From the NCBI GenBank assembly GCA_027297485.1, contig JAPUHZ010000112.1, positions 1 through 21,108 of the forward strand: a stretch of DNA of 21,108 nt, written 5' to 3'. Position numbers and translations under genes: made by a program. Below are positions 10,116 to 17,120 of the stretch, piece by piece. This DNA is from Deltaproteobacteria bacterium. GTDB taxonomy: Bacteria > Desulfobacterota_B > Binatia > UBA9968. The notes beneath the pieces were generated by a model. It did no database searches and was not told the DNA's origin. It worked only from the letters and a program-made list of their open reading frames with translations. Position 1 is the first letter of the stretch; each line of letters starts with the position of its first letter.

Positions 10116-11653
10116 TTGGTTTCACGTAGCTTGAATCGCTGGATCTTTCCTGTGACCGTTTTGGGGAGGTCATCGACGAAGTCGACCCACCGGGGATACT
10201 TGTAGGGGGCGAGCTTGTTTTTGACCAGAGATTGAAGTTCCTCTCTGAGCTGGTCGCTCGGTTGGTATTCGCCTTTCAACACAACATAGGCCTTTGGTTT
10301 GGTCAGCCCGTCTTGGTCGGCTTGCCCCGTAACCGCGGCTTCCAGGACGGAGGGGTGCTCCAGGAGGGTGTTTTCGATCTCAATGGGAGAGACCCACATG
10401 CCCCCCACCTTCAACATGTCATCGGACCGACCGCAGTACCAGTAGTAGCCCTCTTCATCGCGGTAATAGGTGTCTCCGGTCTTCAGCCATTCCCCCAGCA
10501 TAGTTCTCTTGCTCTGTTCGTGCTTGTTCCAATAGTAGGGCGAGTTGGCATCCCCTTTGACCAGAAGGTTTCCCACTTGTCCTATGGGGACCTCACGTCC
10601 CTCCTCGTCCACAATCTTGGCCTCAAAGGCAGGGGTTACTTCCCCGCTGCTTCCAGGTTTTACCTTTCCCGGTCGGTTGGCGAGGAAATCATGCGTGGCC
10701 TCGGTCGAACCCACCACATCCAGGAGCTCGAGTCCAAACTTCTCCTTCCACTGGTGGAAGAGGGCCGGCGGGAGTGGTTCTCCAGAGGAGAGGCAGATCC
10801 TGAGCGAGCTCAAATCGTATTTCTTCTCCACGCGAAGGAGCCGGGCATAGAGCGTGGGCACGGAAAAGAAGAAAGTCGGGCGGTACCTCTCGATGACCTG
10901 CAAGGTCTTTTCGGGGTCGGGGCGCTCCGGCCAAAGGACTGTGGAGGCGCCAAAGCGGAAAGGAAAATAAAGCGAGTTTCCCAGTCCGTAGGCGAAGAAG
11001 AGCTTAGAGGCGGAAAAGCAGGTATCGTCTTCCCTCATCCCCAGGAAAGACTTTACAAAAAGGTCAGTGATGGTGATCATGTCATGCTGGAGATGGACAG
11101 CTCCTTTAGGAGAGCCGGTGCTGCCTGAGGTATAAAGCCACATGGAGACATCATCCTTGCCGGTAGGCTCGGCTTCGAGCTTGTCGGAGGCCTTAGAAAG
11201 AAGGGGTTCGTAGGATAGGGCCCGTCCTTTGGATTTTCCCACCACAATGACATTTTTCAAAAGGCGGGCCTCATCCCAAATCTTTTCCACCTCGGGAAGA
11301 ACGGACTCGTGGAGGATTACGGCCCTCGCCCTGCTGTCATTCAGCAGGTATGCGTAATCATTCGCCTTCATCCAGGGATTGGTTGGAATGGGTACGGCGC
11401 CTATCTTGATGGCCCCGAAGAAGCCAAAAGCGAATTCAGGGGAGTCAGGTAAGATCAGAAGGACCCGCTGCTCGATCTCTACTCCCAGATCTCTTAAGGC
11501 ATTGCCTGATCGGTTAACCCTCTCAAATACCTCCTGGTAGGTGAACTGCTGGTCCTGGTAAAAGATGGCTGTCTTCTTGCCCCGACCTTGGGCGATGTTT
11601 TCATCCACGAACGTGGTTGCGGCGTTATAGATATCGGGAAGTTCAACTTTCAT
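10112..11653 (-). CDS. Benzoate-CoA ligase-family acyl-CoA synthetase
   Basis: A 513-residue AMP-forming acid:CoA ligase of the benzoate-CoA ligase group. It makes an acyl-adenylate, then the CoA thioester, in the cytoplasm. Motifs in order: the P-loop YTSGSTGSPKG (174-184); VGSTEATHDF, the aromatic-pocket/A5 motif; LKTGDTYYRDEEGYYWYCGR with the adenylate-binding Asp and hinge; MLKVGGMWVSPIEIE; and the catalytic C-terminal lysine K503 in PKTVTGKIQRFK. The similarity points to an aromatic or small cyclic acid, though the exact acid is not readable. Start: ATG at 11653 matches the family N terminus (MKVELPDIYNAA) but has no Shine-Dalgarno, because the upstream 57 bases form heptad array B. Translation may depend on the preceding ALDH gene. 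The stop codon lies within heptad array A. Confidence 0.9.
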   Translation of the reverse strand: MKVELPDIYNAATTFVDENIAQGRGKKTAIFYQDQQFTYQEVFERVNRSGNALRDLGVEIEQRVLLILPDSPEFAFGFFGAIKIGAVPIPTNPWMKANDYAYLLNDSRARAVILHESVLPEVEKIWDEARLLKNVIVVGKSKGRALSYEPLLSKASDKLEAEPTGKDDVSMWLYTSGSTGSPKGAVHLQHDMITITDLFVKSFLGMREDDTCFSASKLFFAYGLGNSLYFPFRFGASTVLWPERPDPEKTLQVIERYRPTFFFSVPTLYARLLRVEKKYDLSSLRICLSSGEPLPPALFHQWKEKFGLELLDVVGSTEATHDFLANRPGKVKPGSSGEVTPAFEAKIVDEEGREVPIGQVGNLLVKGDANSPYYWNKHEQSKRTMLGEWLKTGDTYYRDEEGYYWYCGRSDDMLKVGGMWVSPIEIENTLLEHPSVLEAAVTGQADQDGLTKPKAYVVLKGEYQPSDQLREELQSLVKNKLAPYKYPRWVDFVDDLPKTVTGKIQRFKLRETN

Positions 11654-11658
11654 GATAA

Positions 11659-11715
11659 GGTAAAAGGAAATAGTAAAAAGGAAAACATTTTATCTTTTGC
11701 CTTTTTACTTTTAAC
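11659..11715. repeat. Palindromic heptad array B (ALDH/ligase spacer)
   Basis: On the plus strand four words, GGTAAAA (11659), GGAAATA (11666), GTAAAAA (11673) and GGAAAAC (11680), are followed by one A (11687). Four words in the opposite sense then run TTTTATC (11688), TTTTGCC (11695), TTTTTAC (11702) and TTTTAAC (11709). AGTAAAAAGG (11672-11681) and CCTTTTTACT (11700-11709) form a perfect 10-base inverted repeat. The next seven bases (11716-11722) reach the ALDH stop and look like a decayed fifth word. On the other side only five bases separate the array from the ligase ATG. The array fills nearly the whole spacer between two operon genes. Confidence 0.75.
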
Positions 11716-11722
11716 TTGCATC

Positions 11723-13195
11723 CTACTCTCCGCCTATGATCTCGGAGTGCATCTCAGTGGCGATGACCACGGATTTCGTCTCCGTGTAATGCTCGATCGC
11801 CTCCTCGCCATGTTCCTTGCCTATGCCGCTCTGTTTCACTCCGCCGAAAGGCAGCTCGTCATATATAATCTGCGCGGAGTTGACCCACGTGTAGCCCGAT
11901 TCGATATACTCGGCGGCGAACATGGCTTTATTGATATCTCGTGTCCAGACGGACGAGCCCAAGCCGAAAATCGAATTGTTAGCCTGCTCGATCCCCTCTT
12001 CGAGGTTTTTTACTCGAACGATCGGCAGCGCCGGGCCAAAGACTTCCTCTCTAATCATCCTGGATTCCGGATCGACGTCGGTTACGAGAGTTGGCATCAG
12101 ATAGAAACCTTTGTCGTAATCTCCACCCTTCGGTCGTTCAGCGCCACAGAGGACCTTTGCCCCGCGCTTGACCGCTTCCTCGACTTGTTCTTCAACTTCT
12201 TTTCTCTGCCCCGCGGTGTGTAAGGGGCCCAAAAGAGTGCCACGTTCGAGTCCGTTCCCGATACGCAATTTTTTAACTTTTTCAACCAGCTTCCCAATGA
12301 AGGCATCTGCAATGTTGTCGAAGAGATAGAGGCGTTTAACCGCCAGACAGGCCTGGCCGCAGTTGAAGAATCGGCCTACGGATGCGGCACTCACAGCCCG
12401 GTCCAGATCCGCGTCATCGCAGACGATCATAGGATCGCTGCCGCCTAATTCCAGCGTTACATGTTTGAAGTCCTTGGCGGCGGACTGCATCACGCGCCTC
12501 CCCGTGTCGGTTGCGCCGGTAAAGCCGATTTTACGCACCGTAGGATTTACCAGCAGTTCTTCGCCGACTACGCTTCCCGGACCGGCGACAATATTGATGA
12601 CTCCCTTGGGACCTCCTCCTTCCCGGATCGCTTTGTCGATTAACTCGACGCAGCGAATCCCGGTCAGCGGGGTTGTCCCGGCCGGTTTGACCACAACCGT
12701 GTTACCGGCTAAAAGGGCGGGTCCCAGCTTATTGCCCATGAGCGATACCGGGAAGTTCCAGGGCACGATTGCGCCGCAGACGCCAAGAGGTTTACGCAGG
12801 ATGAAGCCGTGGCGGCCATGGTCGAGGACTACTGCGCCCGTGCGCAGGCTCTTGGCCATCCCGCCGTAATGATCCAGGGTATGAACGAAGCGGCGGATCT
12901 CTAGAATCGACTCACGGACCGGCTTTCCCTGTTCGCGCGTGAGCAGGTTTGCAAGCTCTTTTTCTTCTTGATGAACGAGCCGGCCGGCCGCGAGAAGAAT
13001 AGCCCCACGTTTAGACGGCGCCATTTCAGCCCATTTTTTTAAGGCCCCGGCCGCTACGTCTATCGCCCGACGAATATCGTTGACAGTTCCTTTAGGGACG
13101 GTGTCGACTACCTCGCCGGTGGCGGGGTTTCGGACCTCGGTAACCTGTTTGCTCTCCGAGTCTTGATGCTCGCCGGCTATCAAACATTTTGCCAT
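11723..13195 (-). CDS. NAD(P)-dependent aldehyde dehydrogenase
   Basis: A 490-residue member of the aldehyde dehydrogenase superfamily, oxidising an aldehyde to the carboxylic acid in the cytoplasm. Active-site residues are all present: oxyanion N147 in PWNFP, cofactor-binding K170 in VVVKPAG, the general base E249 in TLELGGSDP, and the nucleophile C283 in NCGQACLAVKR, 34 residues after E249 as usual. EVFGPALPIVRV and PFGGVKQSGIGKEHGEEA mark the C-terminal part. The start has a good ribosome site, GGAGG six bases before ATG. First gene of the five-gene operon; it could supply the acid activated by the next gene, the benzoate-CoA-ligase-type enzyme. The family is too broad to name the substrate (succinic semialdehyde, benzaldehyde-like and betaine-aldehyde enzymes look alike at this level). 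Confidence 0.93.
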   Translation of the reverse strand: MAKCLIAGEHQDSESKQVTEVRNPATGEVVDTVPKGTVNDIRRAIDVAAGALKKWAEMAPSKRGAILLAAGRLVHQEEKELANLLTREQGKPVRESILEIRRFVHTLDHYGGMAKSLRTGAVVLDHGRHGFILRKPLGVCGAIVPWNFPVSLMGNKLGPALLAGNTVVVKPAGTTPLTGIRCVELIDKAIREGGGPKGVINIVAGPGSVVGEELLVNPTVRKIGFTGATDTGRRVMQSAAKDFKHVTLELGGSDPMIVCDDADLDRAVSAASVGRFFNCGQACLAVKRLYLFDNIADAFIGKLVEKVKKLRIGNGLERGTLLGPLHTAGQRKEVEEQVEEAVKRGAKVLCGAERPKGGDYDKGFYLMPTLVTDVDPESRMIREEVFGPALPIVRVKNLEEGIEQANNSIFGLGSSVWTRDINKAMFAAEYIESGYTWVNSAQIIYDELPFGGVKQSGIGKEHGEEAIEHYTETKSVVIATEMHSEIIGGE

Positions 13196-13264
13196 AAAAA
13201 TCCTCCATTCTCAGTCAGAACTTAAGAAAGAATCATTTTCATGGCGAGTTGTCAAGAAATGCTC

Positions 13265-13285
13265 GGGGGGGGTAGGGGCTAAGGG
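13265..13285 (+). promoter_or_regulatory. Guanine-tract cluster with G-quadruplex pattern in a divergent spacer
   Basis: An uninterrupted run of eight G (13265-13272), then TA, GGGG (13275-13278), CTAA and GGG (13283-13285). This satisfies the four-tract G-quadruplex pattern with loops of 2-5 bases when the G8 run is split. It lies in the 142-base spacer between the divergent ALDH operon and CaiC-like ligase, the only place where both promoters could sit. The G8 run is also a possible slippage site. Regulatory role is inference. Confidence 0.35.
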
Positions 13286-13337
13286 AGGAATTTAGAGTAT
13301 CTTTTCAAGGCGTGGTCGATCGGTTAAGGTAGCCGAG

Positions 13338-14921
13338 ATGAGCACTCCAGTTGCGACCCTCAAGCAGCTTTTGGAGGCGAGGGTTAAGGAGAACCCCGAA
13401 AACCTGTTTCTCATCTTGGAGGGATACTCTCTATCCTACTCGGAGTTCCAAAGGCAAGTTTACCAAGTCGCCAACGGCTTTCTCCGTTTGGGGGTCAAAA
13501 AAGGGGAAAGGATAGGGCTTTTCCTTCCCAACTGCCCTGAATTCCTTTTTGTTGTTTTTGCGGCCGCAGAGATCGGAACTGTCTTTGTCCCCATCAATAC
13601 GGCATTTACGGCCCAAGAGGCTGAGTATGTATTAAATCACTCCGAGTCCAGCTTTCTCATTACGACAAAACATTTTCTTCCCTTGATTGAGCAGATCCGA
13701 GGAACCTGTCCCAGTCTGAGCCGTGTCATTTCTATCGAAAAAGGTAATGAACCCGAAGTCCTCGAATGGAATGAGTTTCTTTACGGAGCTACTGACGCCT
13801 CCCCAGGAACAGTCGTCCAGCCTGCTGACTTAGCCTCGATTACCTACACGTCAGGGACAACGGACCGCCCCAAGGGGGTTATGCTCACGCAATATGCTTA
13901 TTGTTTTGCGCCGCAAAAAAGGGCTGAAGCTTTGGGCTGGAATGAAAGGGATCGGGCGATCGTCATAATGCCTCTCTTCCACGTCAACGCGCTTTGCCAC
14001 ATGGCGATAGCTATGTTTTCCGTGGGCGGAAGCATTTTACTCAAGGAGAGGTTTAGCGCATCACGCTTCTGGGATGAGGTACGCGAATATGGCGTGACCA
14101 CATCGAGTCTTATGCGCACGGTACCACAAATCCTCCTCAACCTGCCGCAAAGAGACGATGACGGACGGAACCCGCTACGGCTCGCCGTTGCTCTGCTACC
14201 TCCTGAGCAGCACCTTCGCTTTGAGGAGCGTTTCAAGCTGACGGTTGTTCCTTCTTACAGCTTGACTGAGGATATTCTCAGTGTGCTTGGGCCGTTGGAT
14301 AAATCCAAGAGGAGGCTCGGAAGCTGCGGTCGCCCTATTGCACCAGAGGTTCATCAGTTACGGATTTTAAATGAGAATGGTGAAGAATGTCGGCTAGGGC
14401 AATTGGGAGAGATCGTCAAACGAAGCCCAACGGTGATGAAGGGCTATTATAAGAACCCCCAGGCGACGATGGAAGCCCTGCGGGGGGGTTGGCTGTATAC
14501 CGGCGATGCGGGTTATCTTGACGAAGACAGGCTCCTCTATTTTGTCGACCGAATGAAAGATATGGTGAAGCGGGGGGACGAGAACATTTCCTCTGCAGAG
14601 GTGGAGCGGATACTGAACTCCCATCCTTTTATCGCTGAATCGGCGGTCATCGGTGTGCCCGATCCCATTCACCAGGAGGAGGTTAAAGCCTATATTGTTC
14701 TTAAACCTCCTGCCACTCCTGCAACCCTAACACCGGAGGAAATCTGGGCTTTATGCCAAAAGCATCTTGCTCTCTTCAAAGTGCCGCGTTATTTGGAGTA
14801 TCGGCAAGAGCTCCCCAAAACTCCTAGCGGAAAGGTCCAGAAGACTCCTCTCCGCGCCGAGGGAGGAAGTTTGAAACAGGAAGCCTTTGATCGATTAGCT
14901 AGGAATAAAAAGAACGCGTGA
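13338..14921 (+). CDS. CaiC-like acyl-CoA synthetase (AMP-forming)
   Basis: A 527-residue AMP-forming acyl-CoA ligase. Similarity runs along its length to crotonobetaine/carnitine-CoA ligase CaiC (PLFHVNALCHMAIAMFS, KERFSASRFWDEVREYG, FVDRMKDMVKRG, LALFKVPRYLEYR). Motifs: P-loop TSGTTDRPKG (171-180) with Asp176 where Gly is common and CaiC has Ser; YSLTED at the A5 position instead of YGMTE; GWLYTGDAGYLDED; RGDENISSAEVE with Asp414 where the usual motif is RGGENIS; and the C-terminal catalytic K499 in PKTPSGKVQKT. The catalytic Lys, Thr/Glu and Asp are kept, so it is probably active. TAAGG eight bases before ATG is the ribosome site. It is divergent from the aromatic-type operon and may serve the same pathway or an unrelated short-chain or carnitine-like acid. 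Confidence 0.88.
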   Translation: MSTPVATLKQLLEARVKENPENLFLILEGYSLSYSEFQRQVYQVANGFLRLGVKKGERIGLFLPNCPEFLFVVFAAAEIGTVFVPINTAFTAQEAEYVLNHSESSFLITTKHFLPLIEQIRGTCPSLSRVISIEKGNEPEVLEWNEFLYGATDASPGTVVQPADLASITYTSGTTDRPKGVMLTQYAYCFAPQKRAEALGWNERDRAIVIMPLFHVNALCHMAIAMFSVGGSILLKERFSASRFWDEVREYGVTTSSLMRTVPQILLNLPQRDDDGRNPLRLAVALLPPEQHLRFEERFKLTVVPSYSLTEDILSVLGPLDKSKRRLGSCGRPIAPEVHQLRILNENGEECRLGQLGEIVKRSPTVMKGYYKNPQATMEALRGGWLYTGDAGYLDEDRLLYFVDRMKDMVKRGDENISSAEVERILNSHPFIAESAVIGVPDPIHQEEVKAYIVLKPPATPATLTPEEIWALCQKHLALFKVPRYLEYRQELPKTPSGKVQKTPLRAEGGSLKQEAFDRLARNKKNA

Positions 14922-14964
14922 TAGTAAATCAAGCCCTAAGCGAGATGGTTAGCGGAGAAAAGTT

Positions 14965-15360
14965 TCAAGTTTTTCCGTACTTCCGGGAAGAGGATTTTGT
15001 TTTCGGTTCAACTCCTATCCTAGGGTCGTTGGCTAAAATAGCCTCTACAAGGGCGCGGCCGGAGTCTTCGAACTCTTCTTTCGACTCCGGCAGATATAGC
15101 CATTTCTTTAGAACCGGGTGCGTGACCAGGTTTGCGTCATTGCTGCGGAGGGATTTGTGGTATTTTTTCTCCGTCGGGACTAGCACCCCGTTCCAGGGCT
15201 CTCGCCCGCGAGCAGCCAAGACCAGGACGAGCCGGCCATAGAGATAACAGCCTTTGCAGCCAAACATTGCCTTCTCAATATAGGAGGGCTCTTCTGACAG
15301 GGGCTCAACCACCCATTGAAAGGGATGCGCCCTGAGCGCCTTTGTTCTTAGCAAATCCAT
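14965..15360 (-). CDS. Conserved-looking hypothetical protein, 131 residues (possible TfoX-N-like fold)
   Basis: Not recognised as a named family. The 131-residue soluble protein has an N-terminal LRAHPFQWVVEPLSEE segment, then AMFGCKGCYLYGRLVLVLAA (about 31-50), PWNGVLVPTEKKYHKSLR and HPVLKKWLYLPESKEEFED. It ends in a Lys/Ser/Arg-rich tail. The AMFGCKGCYLYGRLVLVL stretch resembles the MFGGxGxxxDGxxFAL strand-turn of the TfoX N-terminal domain, a weak fold-level guess. C35 and C38 form a CxxC pair that could bind a metal or be redox active. The proline, tryptophan and hydrophobic patterning look like real protein, unlike the overlapping plus-strand frame. No Shine-Dalgarno precedes the ATG. 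It follows the NfeD-like gene by 60 bases on the same strand. Confidence 0.68.
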   Translation of the reverse strand: MDLLRTKALRAHPFQWVVEPLSEEPSYIEKAMFGCKGCYLYGRLVLVLAARGREPWNGVLVPTEKKYHKSLRSNDANLVTHPVLKKWLYLPESKEEFEDSGRALVEAILANDPRIGVEPKTKSSSRKYGKT

Positions 15361-15382
15361 GGGGGAAAGGAACTTTATCGCG

Positions 15383-15400
15383 TTTCAGGAATTCCCGAAA
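15383..15400. repeat. 18-bp near-perfect palindrome between the nfeD-like gene and the hypothetical gene
   Basis: TTTCAGGAATTCCCGAAA is its own reverse complement except for one symmetric pair (A/C at fifth and fourteenth positions). Its core is GGAATTCC. It lies 23 bases before the hypothetical gene's ATG, in its leader. It resembles a dyad operator or, with AATT as loop, a single-unit relative of the heptad arrays (7+4+7). Confidence 0.45.
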
Positions 15401-15420
15401 GCTGAGAGTTGCTCAACCCT

Positions 15421-15813
15421 TCAACTTACCACTCTTTTTTCTTCTTTAACGATCAGAGTCATGCCTTGTGCGGCCAGGATCCTGATGGGGCTCCCAGCCG
15501 AAATCGGTTTGTCATTCGGATCTATTTCTGCGCGCCAAAGTTCCCCTCGCACACGAACGTAGCCACGAGGCGCCAGTTCCTCCTGGGCCATGCCCCGGGC
15601 ACCGATCAGTTCGTCAACGCCTGTCTTTACTCCAGACTCGTACGCGGTACGGAGCAAGGGATACATGATGAGGTCCTTCACTACCCACAGAGAAAAAAGC
15701 CCGAACGCCACCCAACGGGGGATCCCCATCCAGTACCGGAGCCCGATAAGGACAGCAACGGCAAGGACCCATCCGGGCACCTGCAGGAGCAAATACTTCG
15801 TCAAAGTTGACAT
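15421..15813 (-). CDS. NfeD-like membrane protein
   Basis: A 130-residue protein starting at the ATG at 15813 (MSTLTKYLLL), with AGGGG five bases upstream. A TTG at 15849 would add 12 residues without support. Two membrane segments (about residues 8-26 and 33-52) are followed by a soluble part with VDELIGARGMAQEELAPRGYVRVRGELWRAE, the NfeD C-terminal OB-fold pattern (G.A...L.P.G.V...G..W.A). It closes with ISAGSPIRILAAQGMTLIVKEE, the last barrel strands. NfeD proteins usually accompany stomatin/SPFH or membrane proteases in membrane quality control; no stomatin gene is here. It has its own promoter-like sequence and may form a two-gene unit with the hypothetical gene downstream. Confidence 0.82.
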   Translation of the reverse strand: MSTLTKYLLLQVPGWVLAVAVLIGLRYWMGIPRWVAFGLFSLWVVKDLIMYPLLRTAYESGVKTGVDELIGARGMAQEELAPRGYVRVRGELWRAEIDPNDKPISAGSPIRILAAQGMTLIVKEEKRVVS

Positions 15814-15909
15814 GAAAACCCCTGCTCCATTTGAAGGATTCGGCTCCAAGAATTCCTTCTTTGGAGTTCTATCATGCAGCCATACTTAAATCTCATTTGA
15901 CTCCTCGTG

Positions 15910-15937
15910 CTTATAGCTGACCAGCAGAAAATGGCAA
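15910..15937 (-). promoter_or_regulatory. Putative sigma70-type promoter for the NfeD-like gene
   Basis: On the minus strand, TTGCCA (15937-15932) is followed after 16 bases by TATAAG (15915-15910), each matching five of six consensus bases. Transcription would start near 15903, giving a leader of about 90 bases before the ATG at 15813. It is back to back with the bactofilin promoter. Confidence 0.45.
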
Positions 15938-15956
15938 GTTACACCCTTTTGGTCTT

Positions 15957-15985
15957 TTGACAATGATTTTCCTGAATGTTATAAA
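15957..15985 (+). promoter_or_regulatory. Strong sigma70-type promoter for bactofilin (and perhaps the atp operon)
   Basis: TTGACA (15957-15962, perfect -35), a 17-base spacer, and TATAAA (15980-15985, five of six at -10), followed by an A-run. A start near 15992 gives a short leader of about 27 bases before the bactofilin ATG at 16019, with AGGGGG at 16002-16007. This is the best promoter match in the window. Confidence 0.7.
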
Positions 15986-16018
15986 AAAAACCGTCTGTCG
16001 TAGGGGGATCTCATTGTC

Positions 16019-16546
16019 ATGACTTGGTTCGATCGCAGCGCCGGAGGAAAAAAAAGCCCTTTTGAGGATCGACCCAATCCAGTTCTGGGCTCTTTCGGGG
16101 AGGTGGAGGAAGGCCCATCACAATCTTCAGAAGAGGGGTTGGTTGCCTATCTCTATAAGGGGAGTCGGGTGACCGGGCAACTTACCTTTCACGGTCCGGC
16201 AAAGATTGATGGAAGTGTGGAAGGAGAGATTCGATGTCGCGGGATTCTGACCATTGGCGAAGAAGCGGAGGTCCGGGCCAAGATTTCCGGTGAGGTGGTT
16301 GTCATTCGCGGCAGGGTAGAGGGCGATGTGGCAGCTAAAGAAAAGGTGGAGCTGGAAAGCCCAGCGCGACTCTTTGGAAATATCGATGCCCCCAGGGTAA
16401 TCATTGCAGAGGGTGCGGTGTTTGACGGTGATTGCTCCATGGGAGGGGCAAGGGAAAAGGGTGAAGCCCAGAGTCCGCTACGTCCGAGTAGTGAAAAAGC
16501 CATTAAGGATGACGCACCGAAGCGAGTAACCAACAAAGAGAAGTAG
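16019..16546 (+). CDS. Bactofilin (polymer-forming cytoskeletal protein)
   Basis: A 175-residue bactofilin (DUF583). These proteins self-assemble into membrane-associated filaments without nucleotide and act in cell shape, chromosome organisation or polar localisation. The central part (about residues 40-145) shows the right-handed beta-helix rhythm of short strands with G-V/I/L-x-A/G turns: SRVTGQLTFHGPAKIDGSVE, GEIRCRGILTIGEEAEVRAK and GNIDAPRVIIAEGAVFDGD. The flanking N- and C-terminal parts are polar and low in structure, as usual for the family. It precedes the ATP synthase genes by 145 bases on the same strand. That neighbourhood also occurs in deltaproteobacteria such as Geobacter, often with parA/parB upstream. 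Here the genes upstream are on the other strand and no parAB is present. Confidence 0.9.
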   Translation: MTWFDRSAGGKKSPFEDRPNPVLGSFGEVEEGPSQSSEEGLVAYLYKGSRVTGQLTFHGPAKIDGSVEGEIRCRGILTIGEEAEVRAKISGEVVVIRGRVEGDVAAKEKVELESPARLFGNIDAPRVIIAEGAVFDGDCSMGGAREKGEAQSPLRPSSEKAIKDDAPKRVTNKEK

Positions 16547-16691
16547 ACTTCGGTCCGCCGCTCATCACATCCCCACATACCAGGTCTATTCCCAGACGCC
16601 TTAAGGAGGCAGCTCATTTCTTCTGAGCCTTGCGCTATCCACCGCGTGGGAAAATATAGGCACACGACAAGGTGCTGTTGGTAGATAATTC

Positions 16692-17120
16692 ATGATCGCT
16701 TTAGATTACACGGTCGTTATTCAAATTGTTGCCTTTCTCTTTCTCTGGTTTCTTTTGACCAAGCTGCTTTTTAACCCCTTTCTTGGGCTCCTGGAGGAAA
16801 GGGAGCGAAGGACGGAGGGGGTTAAGACTGAGACCGCATCTTTGATAGATGAGGGGGAACGCTTGCGGGCAGAGTACGAGAACGGGATCACGCAGGCCAG
16901 AGATGAGGGTAATGCGGTGAAGGAAACTATAGTGCATGAGGGCCGTCAGGCACGCGAGCAGCTCTTAGCTCAAACAAGAGAGGAGGCGGCCAGGCTGGTC
17001 CAGACGGTCCGGGAGGAGGTTCAAAGTGAGATGCAAAGGGAACAGGAGCTTGTGGCCCGAGAGGCTGAGGTAATCGCCCAACAAATGGTGGAGAAGATTC
17101 TCGGCAGGAGGGTCGGATGA
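16692..17120 (+). CDS. atpF': ATP synthase Fo subunit b' (first b-type stalk subunit)
   Basis: A 142-residue b/b'-type subunit, part of the peripheral stalk linking Fo to F1. There is one N-terminal membrane helix (about residues 7-27, VVIQIVAFLFLWFLLTKLLF) followed by NPFLGLLEERERRTEG, the conserved exit from the membrane. A long charged helix (about 35-138) rich in Glu, Arg, Ala and Gln forms the coiled coil. It is the first of two consecutive b-type genes. Its ATG has no clear Shine-Dalgarno, and the 145 bases upstream hold only a small hairpin (GCTCA 16612, TGAGC 16624). The stop overlaps the start of the next gene (ATGA). Confidence 0.9.
   Translation: MIALDYTVVIQIVAFLFLWFLLTKLLFNPFLGLLEERERRTEGVKTETASLIDEGERLRAEYENGITQARDEGNAVKETIVHEGRQAREQLLAQTREEAARLVQTVREEVQSEMQREQELVAREAEVIAQQMVEKILGRRVG

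Noticed and set aside
10232..11128. A 298-codon open frame on + opposite the benzoate-CoA ligase-type gene
   Set aside because: The opposite strand has every motif of an acyl-CoA ligase in one intact frame. The + frame shows no domain and is an antisense shadow.
13227..13255. Promoter for the ALDH operon on -
   Set aside because: A perfect TTGACA occurs (minus strand, 13255-13250), but at 17 bases the -10 is TTCTTT and other spacings are no better. A promoter must exist nearby, but this one is not supported.
14918..15241. A 107-codon open frame on + starting in the end of the CaiC-like gene
   Set aside because: Its composition is Arg/Ser/Thr-rich with no patterning, and it overlaps the better-patterned 131-residue gene on -.
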